Part shown: positions 24,403-35,226 of the stretch, piece by piece
Layout of the letters: the number at the start of each line of letters is the position of its first letter
How positions within the stretch are numbered: the first letter of the stretch is position 1
Source: Rusavskia elegans
Taxonomy: Eukaryota; Ascomycota; Lecanoromycetes; Teloschistales; Teloschistaceae
DNA length: 64,000 nucleotides
Assembly: GCA_011316305.1 (NCBI GenBank)
Contig: SAUG01000143.1
Coordinates: 1 to 64,000 of the forward strand
Reading direction: 5' to 3'
Translations under genes and position numbers: made by a program
The notes under the pieces: model-generated
Databases searched by the model: none
What the model was told of the DNA's origin: nothing
Seen by the model: the letters and a program-made list of their open reading frames with translations, nothing else

Positions 24403-24537
24403 TATTAAAAGAAATCCTTAATTAATAAAGCTATCTAAAAGATAGAGCGTCTATTTATATATAGGAGTAGGTGGCTAGTACCTAAACCCACCTGGAAGGT
24501 GGTTAGGGTATAACGAGTTCGCTATTGGCTTACAACA
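24403..24537 (-). repeat. copia 5' LTR
   Basis: 135 bp, partner of 17620-17754. It is less mutated (ends CTTACAACA; the other copy has TTATAATA) and is directly followed by the CGATA target duplication at 24538-24542. Confidence 0.9.
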
Positions 24538-26341
24538 CGATATAGTCACGAAAGACTTTCTTCTGGCCACCTGCACCTGTTCTCGTTCAGCGATCCACCC
24601 ACACGGACTAAGCGCACCGATATACTCAATAGCTATTTGCCATCAGCAGACGAATCATTTCCAGATCCCTTTTTTCACTGCCATTTACTCTCTACCACTC
24701 AACCGAACAACTAATTCCCTGCTTCGAAGTATCTACGACATTCGAAAGAGATCACAACGCTCAAGCCCATACTCCGCGTGAAGGCGAAGTAGTGTATAGG
24801 TAGTATGAATATGACGAATGGGTCTAGGTCCCACGTAGAAGCGAAGTTGCGATGACCCTGCGCCAAATGCTGGTGTAAGCAACGAGGCTGGCAACGATAG
24901 CCTGCTGAATGAAGGAACGAGGGGAGGCAAGTGAATGTTTGTTATTACAGAATCGTGTAGTCAGAACAGCAGCGTTGTGGTGGATAGTGAGGATTAGCGT
25001 TGGTCGCGAGATTGAACTGGCTCGTCGTTATCCCTTTGGGAGTTCTGGACTTGCTCGTGTGATAAAGAAATTACTAGGGACTGATGAGGGGAGGGTTTTG
25101 TTAAGGTTGCTATGGTGTTTATAGTAAGCGGCTGGTTCAGATGTCCCGAAAAGTTATCGATTTTGGGAAGAGGCGGGTGAATGACATGGCTAGGAGTTGA
25201 AGCGTTGGAGACATACCGATTGTGGATAGATTTGAAGGGGTTTCCACTTCCACACATTCGAATAAGAGTAGGCCTAAAAGATGGAGAAGACAGAATTCTG
25301 GATACAACCCATCGCGCGAGGATCCCGAAGCCCTACCTCTTCATCTACTAAAACCCGTGTTCACTCTGCCCTATCCAACGCATGTCGCATATCAATCGCA
25401 ATAAGAGGTACATAATGATAGGTACCTTGACAAAGGATATCGATCTGATCATTTACACAAACGTCAATGTATCTGTTTAGAAGAAAAGAGACTCGTTATA
25501 TTGTAAACAAGCAAATAAGGTAAGTAATTCCACACGCTGGTAGGGCCAAGTGAGTACACTAGCGGACGAAGGGATACGTATAATAGAGCGGTAGATTGCG
25601 TGACATGGGATTGTGGACTCATAGAAGGAAGAAAAGGGAAAGTAAGGTGCAAAGAAGAAACGTAGCTCACCTATGTGAGCTCGTAGAAGAGAAGTGGATT
25701 TGATGATTAGCACATAATATGGGACAGGGAGTGGAACGACAAGAGACGGACAATTGTACCACGTAGCGTTTGGATGCGTCTAGTCCGTCGCTAGAGTTTG
25801 TAATATGCTAATACCTAGAACATACCTAGAACTAATCGACACCTCGAGTTATACGATCCCGGTGGGCCGCAGTTGAACCTCTCAACAAAAAGCTGTTAGA
25901 GGCCAGTCGAATTGATCGGATCACGGGTTCACGGATGTTATTAGATGGCAGCTTGGCGTGATGTCAGGAATGAGAATGATAGGTTTCAGACGCTGGTGAC
26001 GCTGCCAGCGGGCGTGCCATTGACGCCGAGGAGGCCACATCCCCTCGTCTGCTAGAGTGCGTGTCCCATCTGCTGTTCTACGGGACAGGTCAAGTCAAAA
26101 GCAATCGAGACAAGGGGTTTATAACAACCAGTACCTCGATGAAGGAGATCGTTCTCAGTATTGCTTCGATATGTTGCAACTCACTTTTGACAGCACGAGC
26201 CAGAGAGGAGTTAGGCAGGTAGGGCTCAGGGGACACGCTGGCAGATGGCCGGATAATATATCATCGTGCGTGATATATTGAAGAAATCGGCATTGTCATG
26301 TTGTCGGAGAAAGTGTCTCGCCTTATCGGCTATATCACGGT
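24538..26341. other. intergenic region, no supported gene
   Basis: About 1.8 kb of gene-like composition directly right of the copia element. Short open frames on both strands (for example near 24.7-25.3 and 25.5-25.7 kb) show no family motifs or splice structure. I see no repeat shared with the rest of the window. Confidence 0.5.
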
Positions 26342-27734
26342 TTATTCCTTCGTCTGCGAATCCAGCTCCACATAGTCGCGCCTCTTGACATGAAGCGAAG
26401 GGTCTGTAATTTGCACATCAATCCCCTGAGCAAGCCTACTTTGGGGTCGACGAGCCGGTAGCAAGCTTCCTAGACGTAACTTTGGGGTCATACTGGAGTC
26501 TTGCGAAGCTGCCAGGGTTGACAGATTATGCTTGATTCGGTTGAGGAAGGCCGGCATAGCTGGCATGCAGGCACATACGAGACCGATGTTGAGCTCACAG
26601 CAGCTGAAGACGATCAGCAGAGCATTTTTCGTTGAGTTACAGAGGAAAGGGACAGGTACTGACCTAGTTATTGCCATTAAAGAAATCCAAATCACATCCG
26701 CGTCGTGTATAGTATTGACAGAGATGAGCATGCGTATGAAGCTTGCTACCACAGCGCTGTAGTGTTTTGTTAGACTGGATCTATGTGTAAGGCCACCGCT
26801 CATCTGAATCGCTTACAGCATGCCAGTCGAAAAGATCACCAGGACTCCTATATTTTTCGTGCGGTTCATCTGTAGCCTGCATATTACACCGATCGGTAAC
26901 AGAAAGATGCAAATGTCCGTCACCAGATTGAGGACGGCCTGGACGATGATGAACTTCTACAGTATATGGCAAAATTGCGATGATGTTGCTTTGATCCCAA
27001 TACAAGTTGCGAGGTCGAAACTTTGGACGAAGATCACACTTGAACCGTAAAGAGCGTGAAAGGCAATGCCGAAGTATACCAGATACCGCACAGTTGTATC
27101 AATCCCAAACATCCGATGTTGTAGTTGGAAAACAGAAAGTTTGACCAGGAATATTGCTGGCTGGTGGAGGATTGATAGGGCCTTGTTGATCTAGTCCAAC
27201 ATTGGGTCAATACTTGGACTGGGGGCAGCTGTAGGATTTATGGTGCCCGGCCAGCAACTTCGACCAGAGGGTTATCCCACGAGTATTTTCCCCGGTGTAT
27301 ATGTTCGACCTCTGTCCGATTAGCACTTCCACTTTGTCTCAATCTTTCGAAACCAGTCTAAAGGTAGAGCATGAGTCCAGAGTACGCAGCCGAAGCAACC
27401 TAAATGCTTGCTTTATTAGTGATCAAGCGGCGGCAGATGGGATGCACTGACTAAAGCGAGCACACAAATGACTGCCGCGCTTAAGCTTCACCAGCTTTGG
27501 AAATATCTCAGTAGGGGAGCATCACTACTTACAGTCGTCTCAGCCACACTGTCTGAGTATGTACCGCTTGGTGTACACACGAACGAAAACCATAGATGAG
27601 TCTAAAGATAGAAATACTGCATTGACCGCAATTGTCGAGGATCTCAGCAGAGGAGGGTGATCGAAAACAGGAATGTTCCCAGGCGGAGCTTGGGCAGCTG
27701 GCATTCGCTTCATCAGTAAAGGCGATGATGCCAT
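26342..27734 (-). pseudogene. fungal rhodopsin-like membrane protein, copy 2, broken
   Basis: Same family as the genes at 7337-8756 and 29687-31133. Exon 1 (27734-27533) has a hydrophobic helix and VRVYTKRY, then the conserved GWDD motif with TGA at 27540-27542 in place of Trp. Later exons include 27190-26817 (KALSILHQPAIFLVKLSVFQ; YLVYFGIAFHALYGSS; IIVQAVLNLVTDICIFLLPI), interrupted by TAG at 26957-26959. Then come 26756-26664 (VVASFIRMLISVNTI) and 26603-26342, beginning with the CELNIGLVCACMPAMPAF segment. Introns at 26757-26816 and 26604-26663 keep phase and consensus. Both stops can arise by single C:G-to-T:A transitions. The exons between 27.2 and 27.5 kb are uncertain. Apart from the two stops the reading is well preserved, so loss looks recent. 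Confidence 0.8.
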
Positions 27735-28461
27735 ATTGCGCCTGTGATATTGGAATGTTCAAACTGTGCGGAAGACTTCGCAGCTTTTGCTGACTCCAAG
27801 ACAAACTTGTAGCTATCATGATAAAGTGGAAGAGAAGATGTTCCTAGACCTGATGTGTGACGACTTTGTTGCGGCGCTTGAAGTAGGAAGGACGGACATC
27901 CGCCGGAATGCCTTAAGAAACAGTGTAGCGTTGCATTCTCGGATGTTTGAATACGGCATAACGCACGTCGGTGGATTAGAGGTAGGACGACACGAGAATG
28001 ACCTTGCTGATTGGATTGCTCCCTCTCACAAGATTGGCCGTACCACAAGAAATCCTGCAGCTTACGTCGGTCGGCTTCCACTTACCGGCAGATGCCTTTC
28101 AGTCTTCTGGGTTAGCAAAGAAGCATGACGTCGTCTGTAGACCTGCTGTGGTACAGTATGCTCGAGATGCCTTTCGCTTCCGAGCTGCGCAACGATGGTA
28201 AGGTCCGATTTATCGGAGTGCTGACAACCGAACAAGCCTGCCATCAATGAAAACCAAGCAAGACCGAATGCTCTATAGATTATTTCTGTGAACTCTCGGC
28301 ATGCCATATCGACATTGCTTTCCAGAGCAATTTGCAGAAATCCTGGTCGTCAACTAGCGGAAATTTGGACTTTCCCTCATCCTATGCTTTCATCATGGCT
28401 TATAACGTCTAATACTTTCCAGACTCCGACCACCTAGTACATGAGCAGAAATTGTACGTCG
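27735..28461. other. intergenic region, no supported gene
   Basis: Overlapping open frames exist on both strands (plus 27766-28128, minus 27713-28081). Neither has a recognisable domain, signal peptide or membrane segment, and neither can be preferred. Confidence 0.45.
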
Positions 28462-28773
28462 CTATGATTTGATCGACGCGTCTGCGTAGTAGGAATATAA
28501 GCTGGGATATGCGCTAATTACGAGGCCCCATGGAGACGAACACGCAGCTTCGGTCTCCGTTGGTACCCGAGCAGGGTACTCCAGCGGGATGTCATAGATT
28601 GTTGCTAGGTCGATCTGACTCAAGACATGTTGACCCCCACCGGCCCAGTTAGATCCGTGGGCACAGCTGGGTTCTGTGATGGGGTTGCCGGCGCGTTTGT
28701 TGAGTAATTGGACGGGAGAGGCTCATGCGAAGGCCAGGAGAGGCAGGGTGGCGAGGATGGAGGCCAAGAGCAT
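28462..28773 (-). pseudogene. small secreted protein with TGA after its signal peptide
   Basis: ATG at 28771-28773 begins MLLASILATLPLLAFA, a clean signal peptide. The next codon is TGA (28723-28725), after which the same frame stays open for 86 codons to TAG 28462-28464. That part reads ASPVQLLNKR, a Kex2-type KR site, then PSCAHGSNWAGGGQHVL, IDLATIYDIPLEYPA and TEAACSSPWGLVISAYP. With the stop read through this would be a ~100-residue secreted protein with two Cys. No splice sites around the TGA remove it. I do not recognise the family. It is a pseudogene by a single base change, or a readthrough case. Confidence 0.55.
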
Positions 28774-29686
28774 GGTGATGTTTTTGAGGATGAGAGAATG
28801 AAGAGTACTTTGAGGCTTGAGGGACTGCTTGGGTGATTGATGTTGAGAGCCTGGAGCTTGGCGTTGAGAGAGAAACCTTTGAAGTTGAGTACTGTTATAC
28901 AGCTGTCTCCACGTCGCTCTATTCTTAAAAAACTTCGTCGCTGCTTGCCTAACGTCCTTGACCAATCTACTCTACAAGGATTGAATGGAACTTCATTGTC
29001 AGTGATCACTAGCGCGCTTCAGACATCCAAGTTGAAGACATTCAGCTCGACTGCAGCTCCTTGAACGCCTGATGGGCTACTCAGGGCGTGTCCACCTTGG
29101 CGTCTTGGCTTAATGAAGATAACACCAGCCTTCGGGTGAGCAGAAAAGTCCGGACACTAAGTCTACTATCTCATGCGTTGGTAGGGCATCCAATTGGGCT
29201 GGCAGTCGAGGTATCGGATGCTTACCGAGCCTACTCGTCAAGTCGAAGGGAAAACCGCCAAGTATCCGAAACATTCTGCTCACCGGGAGCAGCCTATGTC
29301 ATTGACGAGTCTTGACGGCTAAGACATCGAGGACATATCTGGATCCTTGCAGGCTGATCAACAAAGGTCGGGATTGATCTTCAATCACCGGAGTGTTCAA
29401 GACTGGAGCCTTCGGCAAGAAACCACGACAGTCGGCATCTTCAAGGCATGAGGTGGCTGAATATGAAGAGATAAAGTGATCGATGAAAAGGATCCTAGAT
29501 GCGTATCGGGTCGATTTTTTTGAAGTGGGTTTATCCGCGCCTTGGTATTTGGCAAGGCTGCCACTAGAATAGATTCTTGGCAGTGTATCGAATAGGATGA
29601 TCCCACAGGTTGGGATTCCTTAGCAAATTGGCCGAGCCCGGATTGCAAATTGCCAAAATTGGAGGGATAAATCCACGGCGACGCTT
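28774..29686. other. intergenic region, no supported gene
   Basis: About 900 bases between the small secreted frame and the end of the third rhodopsin-like gene. No recognisable coding frame or repeat was seen. Confidence 0.45.
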
Positions 29687-31133
29687 TCAATAGTCCTCCA
29701 ATCTGAAATTGCTTGCCGCGACAGATATACGGGGATCGATATGAATACTTTGCAAAGGTGCAATATTTGTTGGTCTCCTCCAGTCTTGAGATGAATCTTG
29801 GCCGTTGCTGCTTTTCGGGGATCTCTTCAGCGGCGATCCTATACTCCAGCTTGGGAAGCGAAGCCAGGGTAATAATCTCTTGAACGAGCTTGGTCTACTA
29901 CGACGGCCATGTCGCCGTCGATTGTGGGCATTGACGAAGACTTGGCGGAAAGAACTGATGCAAGCAATGACGATAGCTGTCACAGAGATACTTTAGCCAA
30001 GTTGAGAGAATCTTTCCAGGAGTAAATGGACTAACCAGTCGACATTTCGATATTGCTCCAGAAGTACACCCAAGATATGTCGGGTTGTTGCGTCGAAGAA
30101 CCCACGATTGTAACTCGGATGATGGAAACAATCATCACAATGACCGTCAGTGAGAAGATTATCATCAGCAGCAGTTTCTGGCGCAGTGGAAGCCGAACAT
30201 TCCACAGCATCCGTACAGGTATCGAGATGACTGGAGTGCTGTCAGTCCAACCCTTCATCAAAGCCTATTGACCTTACTGAGACAATCGGTCACGACGTCG
30301 ACTGTGCAATTGCCGTAGTAAGTGTTGTTGGTGAAACGGATTGCACTTGGTGATTGGCAATGTACTACGGGACATAAGCTTGTAATTCCCAAATTACCGT
30401 ACACTTACCCCAAATCCAAGTAAGAGGCCTGAGCGAGCATTTGTAGTCGTGGTCGGCAACGGTAGCAATCCATGTCAGGACCGTAATGGTGAGAACGCAC
30501 CGCCACCAGATCTTTTGGCCCCTGACATTCAGGCCCAATCTTCGGAATAAGAGTAAGAACGAGAGCTTGACTGTCCAAAGACAAGAGTAGAAGAGGAGTG
30601 AGAAAGGCGTGATTGATCGCAGAAGATCAGCATTCTTCGAGATGAAATCCGGTGTCAGAGGTTTCTCTCCTGATGTGACAGCGAATAAGTCGTACAGGTT
30701 CGGCGACATGAATTGCCAAAGGACAGCACTGCCAAGGAGCAATATCCATGCGGCGACGACTAGCTATAACAGAATTCGGAATCAGCAGGTCTTCCCAGAT
30801 TAAGATGGTAAAAAGTCTCAGGAGCTCATAGGGCTTAGAGACCGCGACTGAGCATTAGGGTCATCTCTTAAATGCTGCAATGAGAAGAATTGGGTGAAAA
30901 CAGCCCCAAGAAGTGCCTTACGTAGTCATCGGAATAAAGTTTTCGGTAGGACCGAATTTTGACGATCAAGCGGAAGACGACAAAAGACAAAGACACTCCG
31001 GTCCCAGACCACAGGAATCCCTAAAAGCTGGCCTTAGCTTGATAGAAGCAAAGTAAGATATTCAAATTTTTCCTACAAGAAACAGAGGATGTGCGATTTT
31101 AGGAGCAGCAAGTGGTGCGGATGCTGTCGACAT
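29687..31133 (-). CDS. fungal rhodopsin-like (SAT4/PTH11-type) integral membrane protein, copy 3
   Basis: Six exons fit all phases: 31077-31133, 30922-31020, 30409-30763, 30278-30364, 30036-30230 and 29687-29976, for 360 residues. The start ATG gives MSTASAPLAAPKIAHPLFL, then GFLWSGTGVSLSFVVFRLIV as the first helix. Later come VVAAWILLLGSAVLW, LLFYSCLWTVKLSFLLLFRR, RGQKIWWRCVLTITVLTWI, a Cys-bearing outer loop (DYKC ... YYGNCTVD) and IISIPVRMLWNVRLPLRQKL. Then follow IIFSLTVIVMIVSIIR, WSNIEMSTAIVIACISSFRQ and a basic Ser-rich cytoplasmic tail. This is the typical seven-helix layout of the family. Introns are 44-59 bp except one of 158 bp after SDDY. No stop or shift was found. It lies ~2 kb from broken copy 2 on the same strand, but the two are clearly diverged and are not a recent tandem duplicate. 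Confidence 0.87.
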
Positions 31134-32457
31134 ATCCCCCGCTCAATGACTTGTGCGGAGGCAAGAACGAGAAAGAAAGATAGCAGCTGCGCACAAATAG
31201 ACGACACATGCAATAAAAATGATGCTGAAGTCTGCTGCTGCACAGAAGACATAGATAAAAGCAGCTGTCGTACGCCATCATTGATGTGGCGAACGGCGCT
31301 CTCACCTTGCCGGCGGCAGTCGGTGTGAAGTATGACATACTGGCACGAAAAGGGCCTATTAGATGATCTCAACCCTTCACGGCTGCGACATTCGCCCAGG
31401 TGATTTGGTTCATCGGACCCTACGTATCCGTGCCTCTGTGCTAAACCACGTATTCCGACTAGCATCTGCGGCGTCGAAATAGGAATGCGGGGTCAAGATA
31501 GGTGGTATAGCACCGAGGCACCGAGTGCCAAACAGCAGCACCAAGTGACATTTTGCCTGGCTGCTAAAAGACCAAATTGTTCCCTGCGAACGGGTGGGAC
31601 TGGCCCAATCAACATGATGGTAACGTGAGCTTGAATGCAACCCTAGGTAGGGTTGGATTTCGGACTCTCTCCGCTGATCTGAGGATGTCACGGTCCGGCC
31701 AATCATCATAGTATCTATCGCGATACACGAGTCAGCCATTGCCTCTTCAGAATCCAGGGAGTCAGCTCAGCCTCACGTAAGATGTCTCGGGATCGCCTCC
31801 CATTGAATGCCTTGCAGCTCGTGAAGAGCCTGACTTGGTCAGAAGAAGGCGACAGGGTTGTATGCTGAGGTGCAGACCCTTGAGGCGCAGTCGATTGTGC
31901 TACCGTGATTGTCTGTACTCTGTACTCCGTACCTTCCATAAGCCCGAGAGAAACCCACCATGAACTTGAGGAACCAATCTGGAGGACCGAGACGAGATGA
32001 CAAGCCGCCAAGCGCCTTATAGCGATGACGATCGTTCCCGAACGGAGCGGGCCGCGTAACAGTGCACTCCTCACCCATGACGTGTGTGTTTCGACGCCTT
32101 ACACGTTTCGGCCATAGAAAGTCGATCAGGCATGGGAAAGAGAGCAGTCGAAACTTTAATGTCGAGAGGAAACACTGTCCCACATGGCTCCCACATGGAA
32201 GCTCGAATTCAGCATGGGAACGCATCCCCATGTCTCTTTGACTAAAACACAGCCCTGCCCCCCTTCAACTCGGTATCACATCAAATCAAACCGCAATAGG
32301 GGCGGGGTACCTCATTATAAGATTTGGTCCTAACGGTTGCTCAGCTGTTACGAGACGACTTTGACATGGGTCAGCGACTGGAGGTATCGTATATTACCTT
32401 TGCTCGGTAAGCATCGTGGGGGACTGGGGGCCTTTCTTTATCGGTTCGATCAGGTTA
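31134..32457. other. intergenic region, no supported gene
   Basis: Upstream of the rhodopsin-like gene, so it should hold its promoter. Minus-strand open frames at 31.4-32.2 kb show no recognisable domain. Nothing repeated was seen before the MITE at 32458. Confidence 0.45.
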
Positions 32458-32720
32458 CCAACTTGGCCACCTTTGCAACACGGACTTAACGGATTTTAGC
32501 TAAATCCTCTATATATCTACGATCTTAGAAGGATCTTACCCCTAAATTTAAAGATGTTATTAACTCTTGCTGTATTGCTAATTTAAGTAAACGTTTTATT
32601 ATATTTAAGGCTTCCACTTATAATAATAGAACTTTTTAAGCTCTTGTATTTTGATAGGATGTACCAAGAGTAGCTAAATTAGGGGCCGTTTTTAATGTGT
32701 TGCAAAGGTGGCCAAATTGG
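32458..32720. mobile_element. 263-bp MITE with 24-bp terminal inverted repeats
   Basis: Positions 32458-32481 and 32697-32720 are inverted repeats matching at 23 of 24 bases (core TTGGCCACCTTTGCAACAC). The interior is AT-rich with no coding frame. TA dinucleotides just outside both ends (32456-32457, 32723-32724) suggest a TA target. It ends 178 bases before the F-box-like gene's ATG, so it lies in that gene's promoter or leader. Confidence 0.88.
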
Positions 32721-32898
32721 AGTACAGCCCTAATCTACCGATGACGTCCTTGTCGTCCGAAGTCCGGTTTGAAGGATCCCGACCTTGCGCTACGTGCACC
32801 CTCCATACAACCCTCTATCCAGAAGACCACCATATCGTCTTGGCCGTCAGGTGAAACCCAAGCACAAGGATAACCATTGGGTAAAACGTCTCGAGACC

Positions 32899-34041
32899 AT
32901 GGCCTGGGGGGATGAGAAATGCATGTTCTGCGACCAACTCATCAACAGTGACGGTACATCAACATGCCAATGTCATGACAGGATAACGTATCGCAAAGAG
33001 CCAGAAGTACCTGCGTCCGCAGTGCGCATCTACTACGACGCAGAGCTCGGGCACCAAAATTGGCAACTCGCGCTTCGTGCCTTTGGAAACCTATCAATCA
33101 GAGAGCGCTGGTCGTGGGAGGCGAAAGCAACCGCCGATCTTGACCGTTTTGAGCGAGAGAAAATGGAATACAACGACAACCTTGCACTCGATGATGAGAT
33201 TCTGACGGACAAGGAAGCAGAAGACAAAATGGAGTGCGGAAACGGTGTCGCCGACATACGACAGGCCCTTCAACGACGAAGATGTGAACAGCAATGGGCC
33301 CGTTACCGACGAGATCACTGGGCTTTCAGCACCGACTCCCGTAAGGATGTCGGGCCAGCCAAATTCCACCGCTTTCGAGATCTACCGACGGAAATCCGAG
33401 TCCAGATCTATACACACCTATTCGACGGGCAAAAATGTACCAAGGCCCTCAGACAATGGCAACTCGAGTACGAAAGCGCCGACATAGATCCAAACCTTCG
33501 CTTTACACATCTCCAACCGCTAGACACACGCATCCTGGCCGCGAGCCGTCAAAACTATGCCGAGGCACTGGAGGTTCTCTACTCGTCTCGATGCTTTACG
33601 GTCGATGTTGCCCGAGCCAGTGTTGCACCTCTCTTCGTCCGAAAACCCACCGGAGTCGTACCCCCAAGACCGACGTCGAAGATAAGGCGATGGCATATAC
33701 GACTCACATTCACGGATGTCCTGCATAAGGAATTCGTACTCCCGCAACTCAATCTCGTGCACGATGTCATGAAAGATTGTGTTTCTCTGGATGAGGTACG
33801 GTTCAGCTGGATCAGCGTGCCGGATTACTGGAGCGAGGTACCAGGCCTAAGACGCGAATACGATTGTATGCTTTTGCTGTTCAGAGATGTCAAGAACGTC
33901 AAGAAGGTGGTGTTTACGGAGGCCTTTAATGGGAATGAGAAAAAGTTCATGTCCTCGTTGTTGGGCGGTTGGGACAATATGCATTTGGCGAGTGAGAATG
34001 TCAGGCGAGAAGTCAAGACGAGTATGGAGAGTCCCAAATAA
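32899..34041 (+). CDS. F-box-like protein with N-terminal Cys/His motif
   Basis: A single 380-residue frame from the first in-frame ATG. The frame is open further upstream but has no ATG. Residues 8-26 carry C8-x2-C11 and C23-x-C25-H26, a possible small zinc site. A highly charged helix-forming stretch follows (~55-130). Residues ~157-180 (FRDLPTEIRVQIYTHLF) look like the F-box-like/2EXR-type motif common in ascomycete proteins, followed by the usual LDTRILAASRQNYAEALEVLYSS segment of that family. The rest is a mixed alpha/beta region. Such proteins are thought to be substrate adaptors of SCF ubiquitin ligases, but direct evidence is rare. The intact frame and lack of introns support a functional gene. 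The MITE just upstream may affect its transcription. Confidence 0.78.
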   Translation: MAWGDEKCMFCDQLINSDGTSTCQCHDRITYRKEPEVPASAVRIYYDAELGHQNWQLALRAFGNLSIRERWSWEAKATADLDRFEREKMEYNDNLALDDEILTDKEAEDKMECGNGVADIRQALQRRRCEQQWARYRRDHWAFSTDSRKDVGPAKFHRFRDLPTEIRVQIYTHLFDGQKCTKALRQWQLEYESADIDPNLRFTHLQPLDTRILAASRQNYAEALEVLYSSRCFTVDVARASVAPLFVRKPTGVVPPRPTSKIRRWHIRLTFTDVLHKEFVLPQLNLVHDVMKDCVSLDEVRFSWISVPDYWSEVPGLRREYDCMLLLFRDVKNVKKVVFTEAFNGNEKKFMSSLLGGWDNMHLASENVRREVKTSMESPK

Positions 34042-35226
34042 AGGAGCTTGACCATGAATGCAATTTTTCGGAAGCGATGGATACAGGTTTAGGAGAGATG
34101 ATGTTAAGCACGAGCGAGCGGTTGAAGCATGGTACGCACGGTGACGCAGCATATTGCATATTGAGCGAAGAAATCAGCAGAACATGCGAGATCGTATCGG
34201 CCCTTACAAATCTGCCTATAGGCCACGGAAGCGGAGGTGATGCCATCTGCATCTTTTTCCATGGCACGCACACATCCAGATATTCCATCATCACTGGCCT
34301 CTCCTCTCCTCTCCCCCGCACCCATCAGACCACTCCGTCTACATGATGTTTTCCATAACCAAGTATCAAACCATTCTACGTAGTCGTCACACCTTTACTT
34401 CATCAAACAGCACAAAAGCACTCCGTTGGCGTAGAAGATTCTCCTCTTTTTAATCGATTTTCCACCCTTTGACATGGGTTTCGTCTCAGCCGTTCAGCAC
34501 TGCAGCATCATCACCCCTCGCCGCTATCGAGTTCTACAACCAACCAGCAACGTCATCAAACTGATAATCGTCTGCTATCATCCGAAGACCACAACTCTGA
34601 GTGCACTGTGCTGCCGACAAGGGACCAGTCATCGACTTCCATTCTTGGAAACCAAGACGTAGTGATATAGCCCACCCCTTGGCCCTATCACGACCTCTCT
34701 GCTTTAGACAACGCCTGAGTGGTAACGGATGTAGTGGTTGGGATTTGGTTGGCTTTTGCTGAGACAGAGGTATGCCAGAGGAACTTATGTATGTAGCCTA
34801 GTCCCTGCTCTTAGTTGGTAGGTGTGTTTTGGTGGTATGCAGTGAGCGCGAGAGCTGGCGTACTCTCTTGTAAGGCGTCACGAATGATGATGGATGTTGA
34901 TGTGGATTGCAATAAGGATGGTCTGGGAGTGCCTGGACGGGTATGTATTTATGGTATCATCGGGATGTCATTGCTGCGTGCTCACCTCGTTTGACAAGTG
35001 GTCTGATAGACCGAAGACAGGGTCTTAGAGTATTTCTCGAACAGTGTCATCGGCTCATACGGGCAGTCAAGCCAACAGTATTTGGAACATCGACTCGAAG
35101 AATCGATACATCGATGTCACCAGAATACAACGCCAACGTGATGGGACATCTGGATGTTGATTGCCTTTTGGAAATTTGTGAAACCCATACACCCATATAA
35201 TTGATCAATTACTCCAGAACGCAATC
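34042..35226. other. convergent intergenic region, no supported gene
   Basis: About 1.2 kb between convergent gene ends. It must contain both 3' UTRs. Short open frames have no recognisable content. Confidence 0.5.

Larger units (their letters stand above)
17620..24537 (-). mobile_element. RIP-degraded Ty1/copia LTR retrotransposon, complete by its ends
   Basis: Two 135-bp direct repeats bound a 6.9-kb element. The 5-bp CGATA precedes the left end (17615-17619) and follows the right end (24538-24542), a target duplication. On the minus strand the LTR opens TGTTGTAAGCC. Polymerase motifs read right to left: DIKTAFLY (19571-19597) of reverse transcriptase, YIDDLLLFG (YxDD at 18730-18741), and EYIAASK of RNase H (18091-18114), placing the LTR-gag-pol order on the minus strand. 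All frames are full of stops and the sequence is AT/TpA-rich, as expected of C-to-T RIP. Two MITE copies (18851-19465, 23585-24208) are inserted; without them the element is ~5.7 kb, normal for copia. It is not capable of coding. Gag and integrase must lie between ~19.9 and 24.4 kb but were not resolved motif by motif. Confidence 0.92.
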
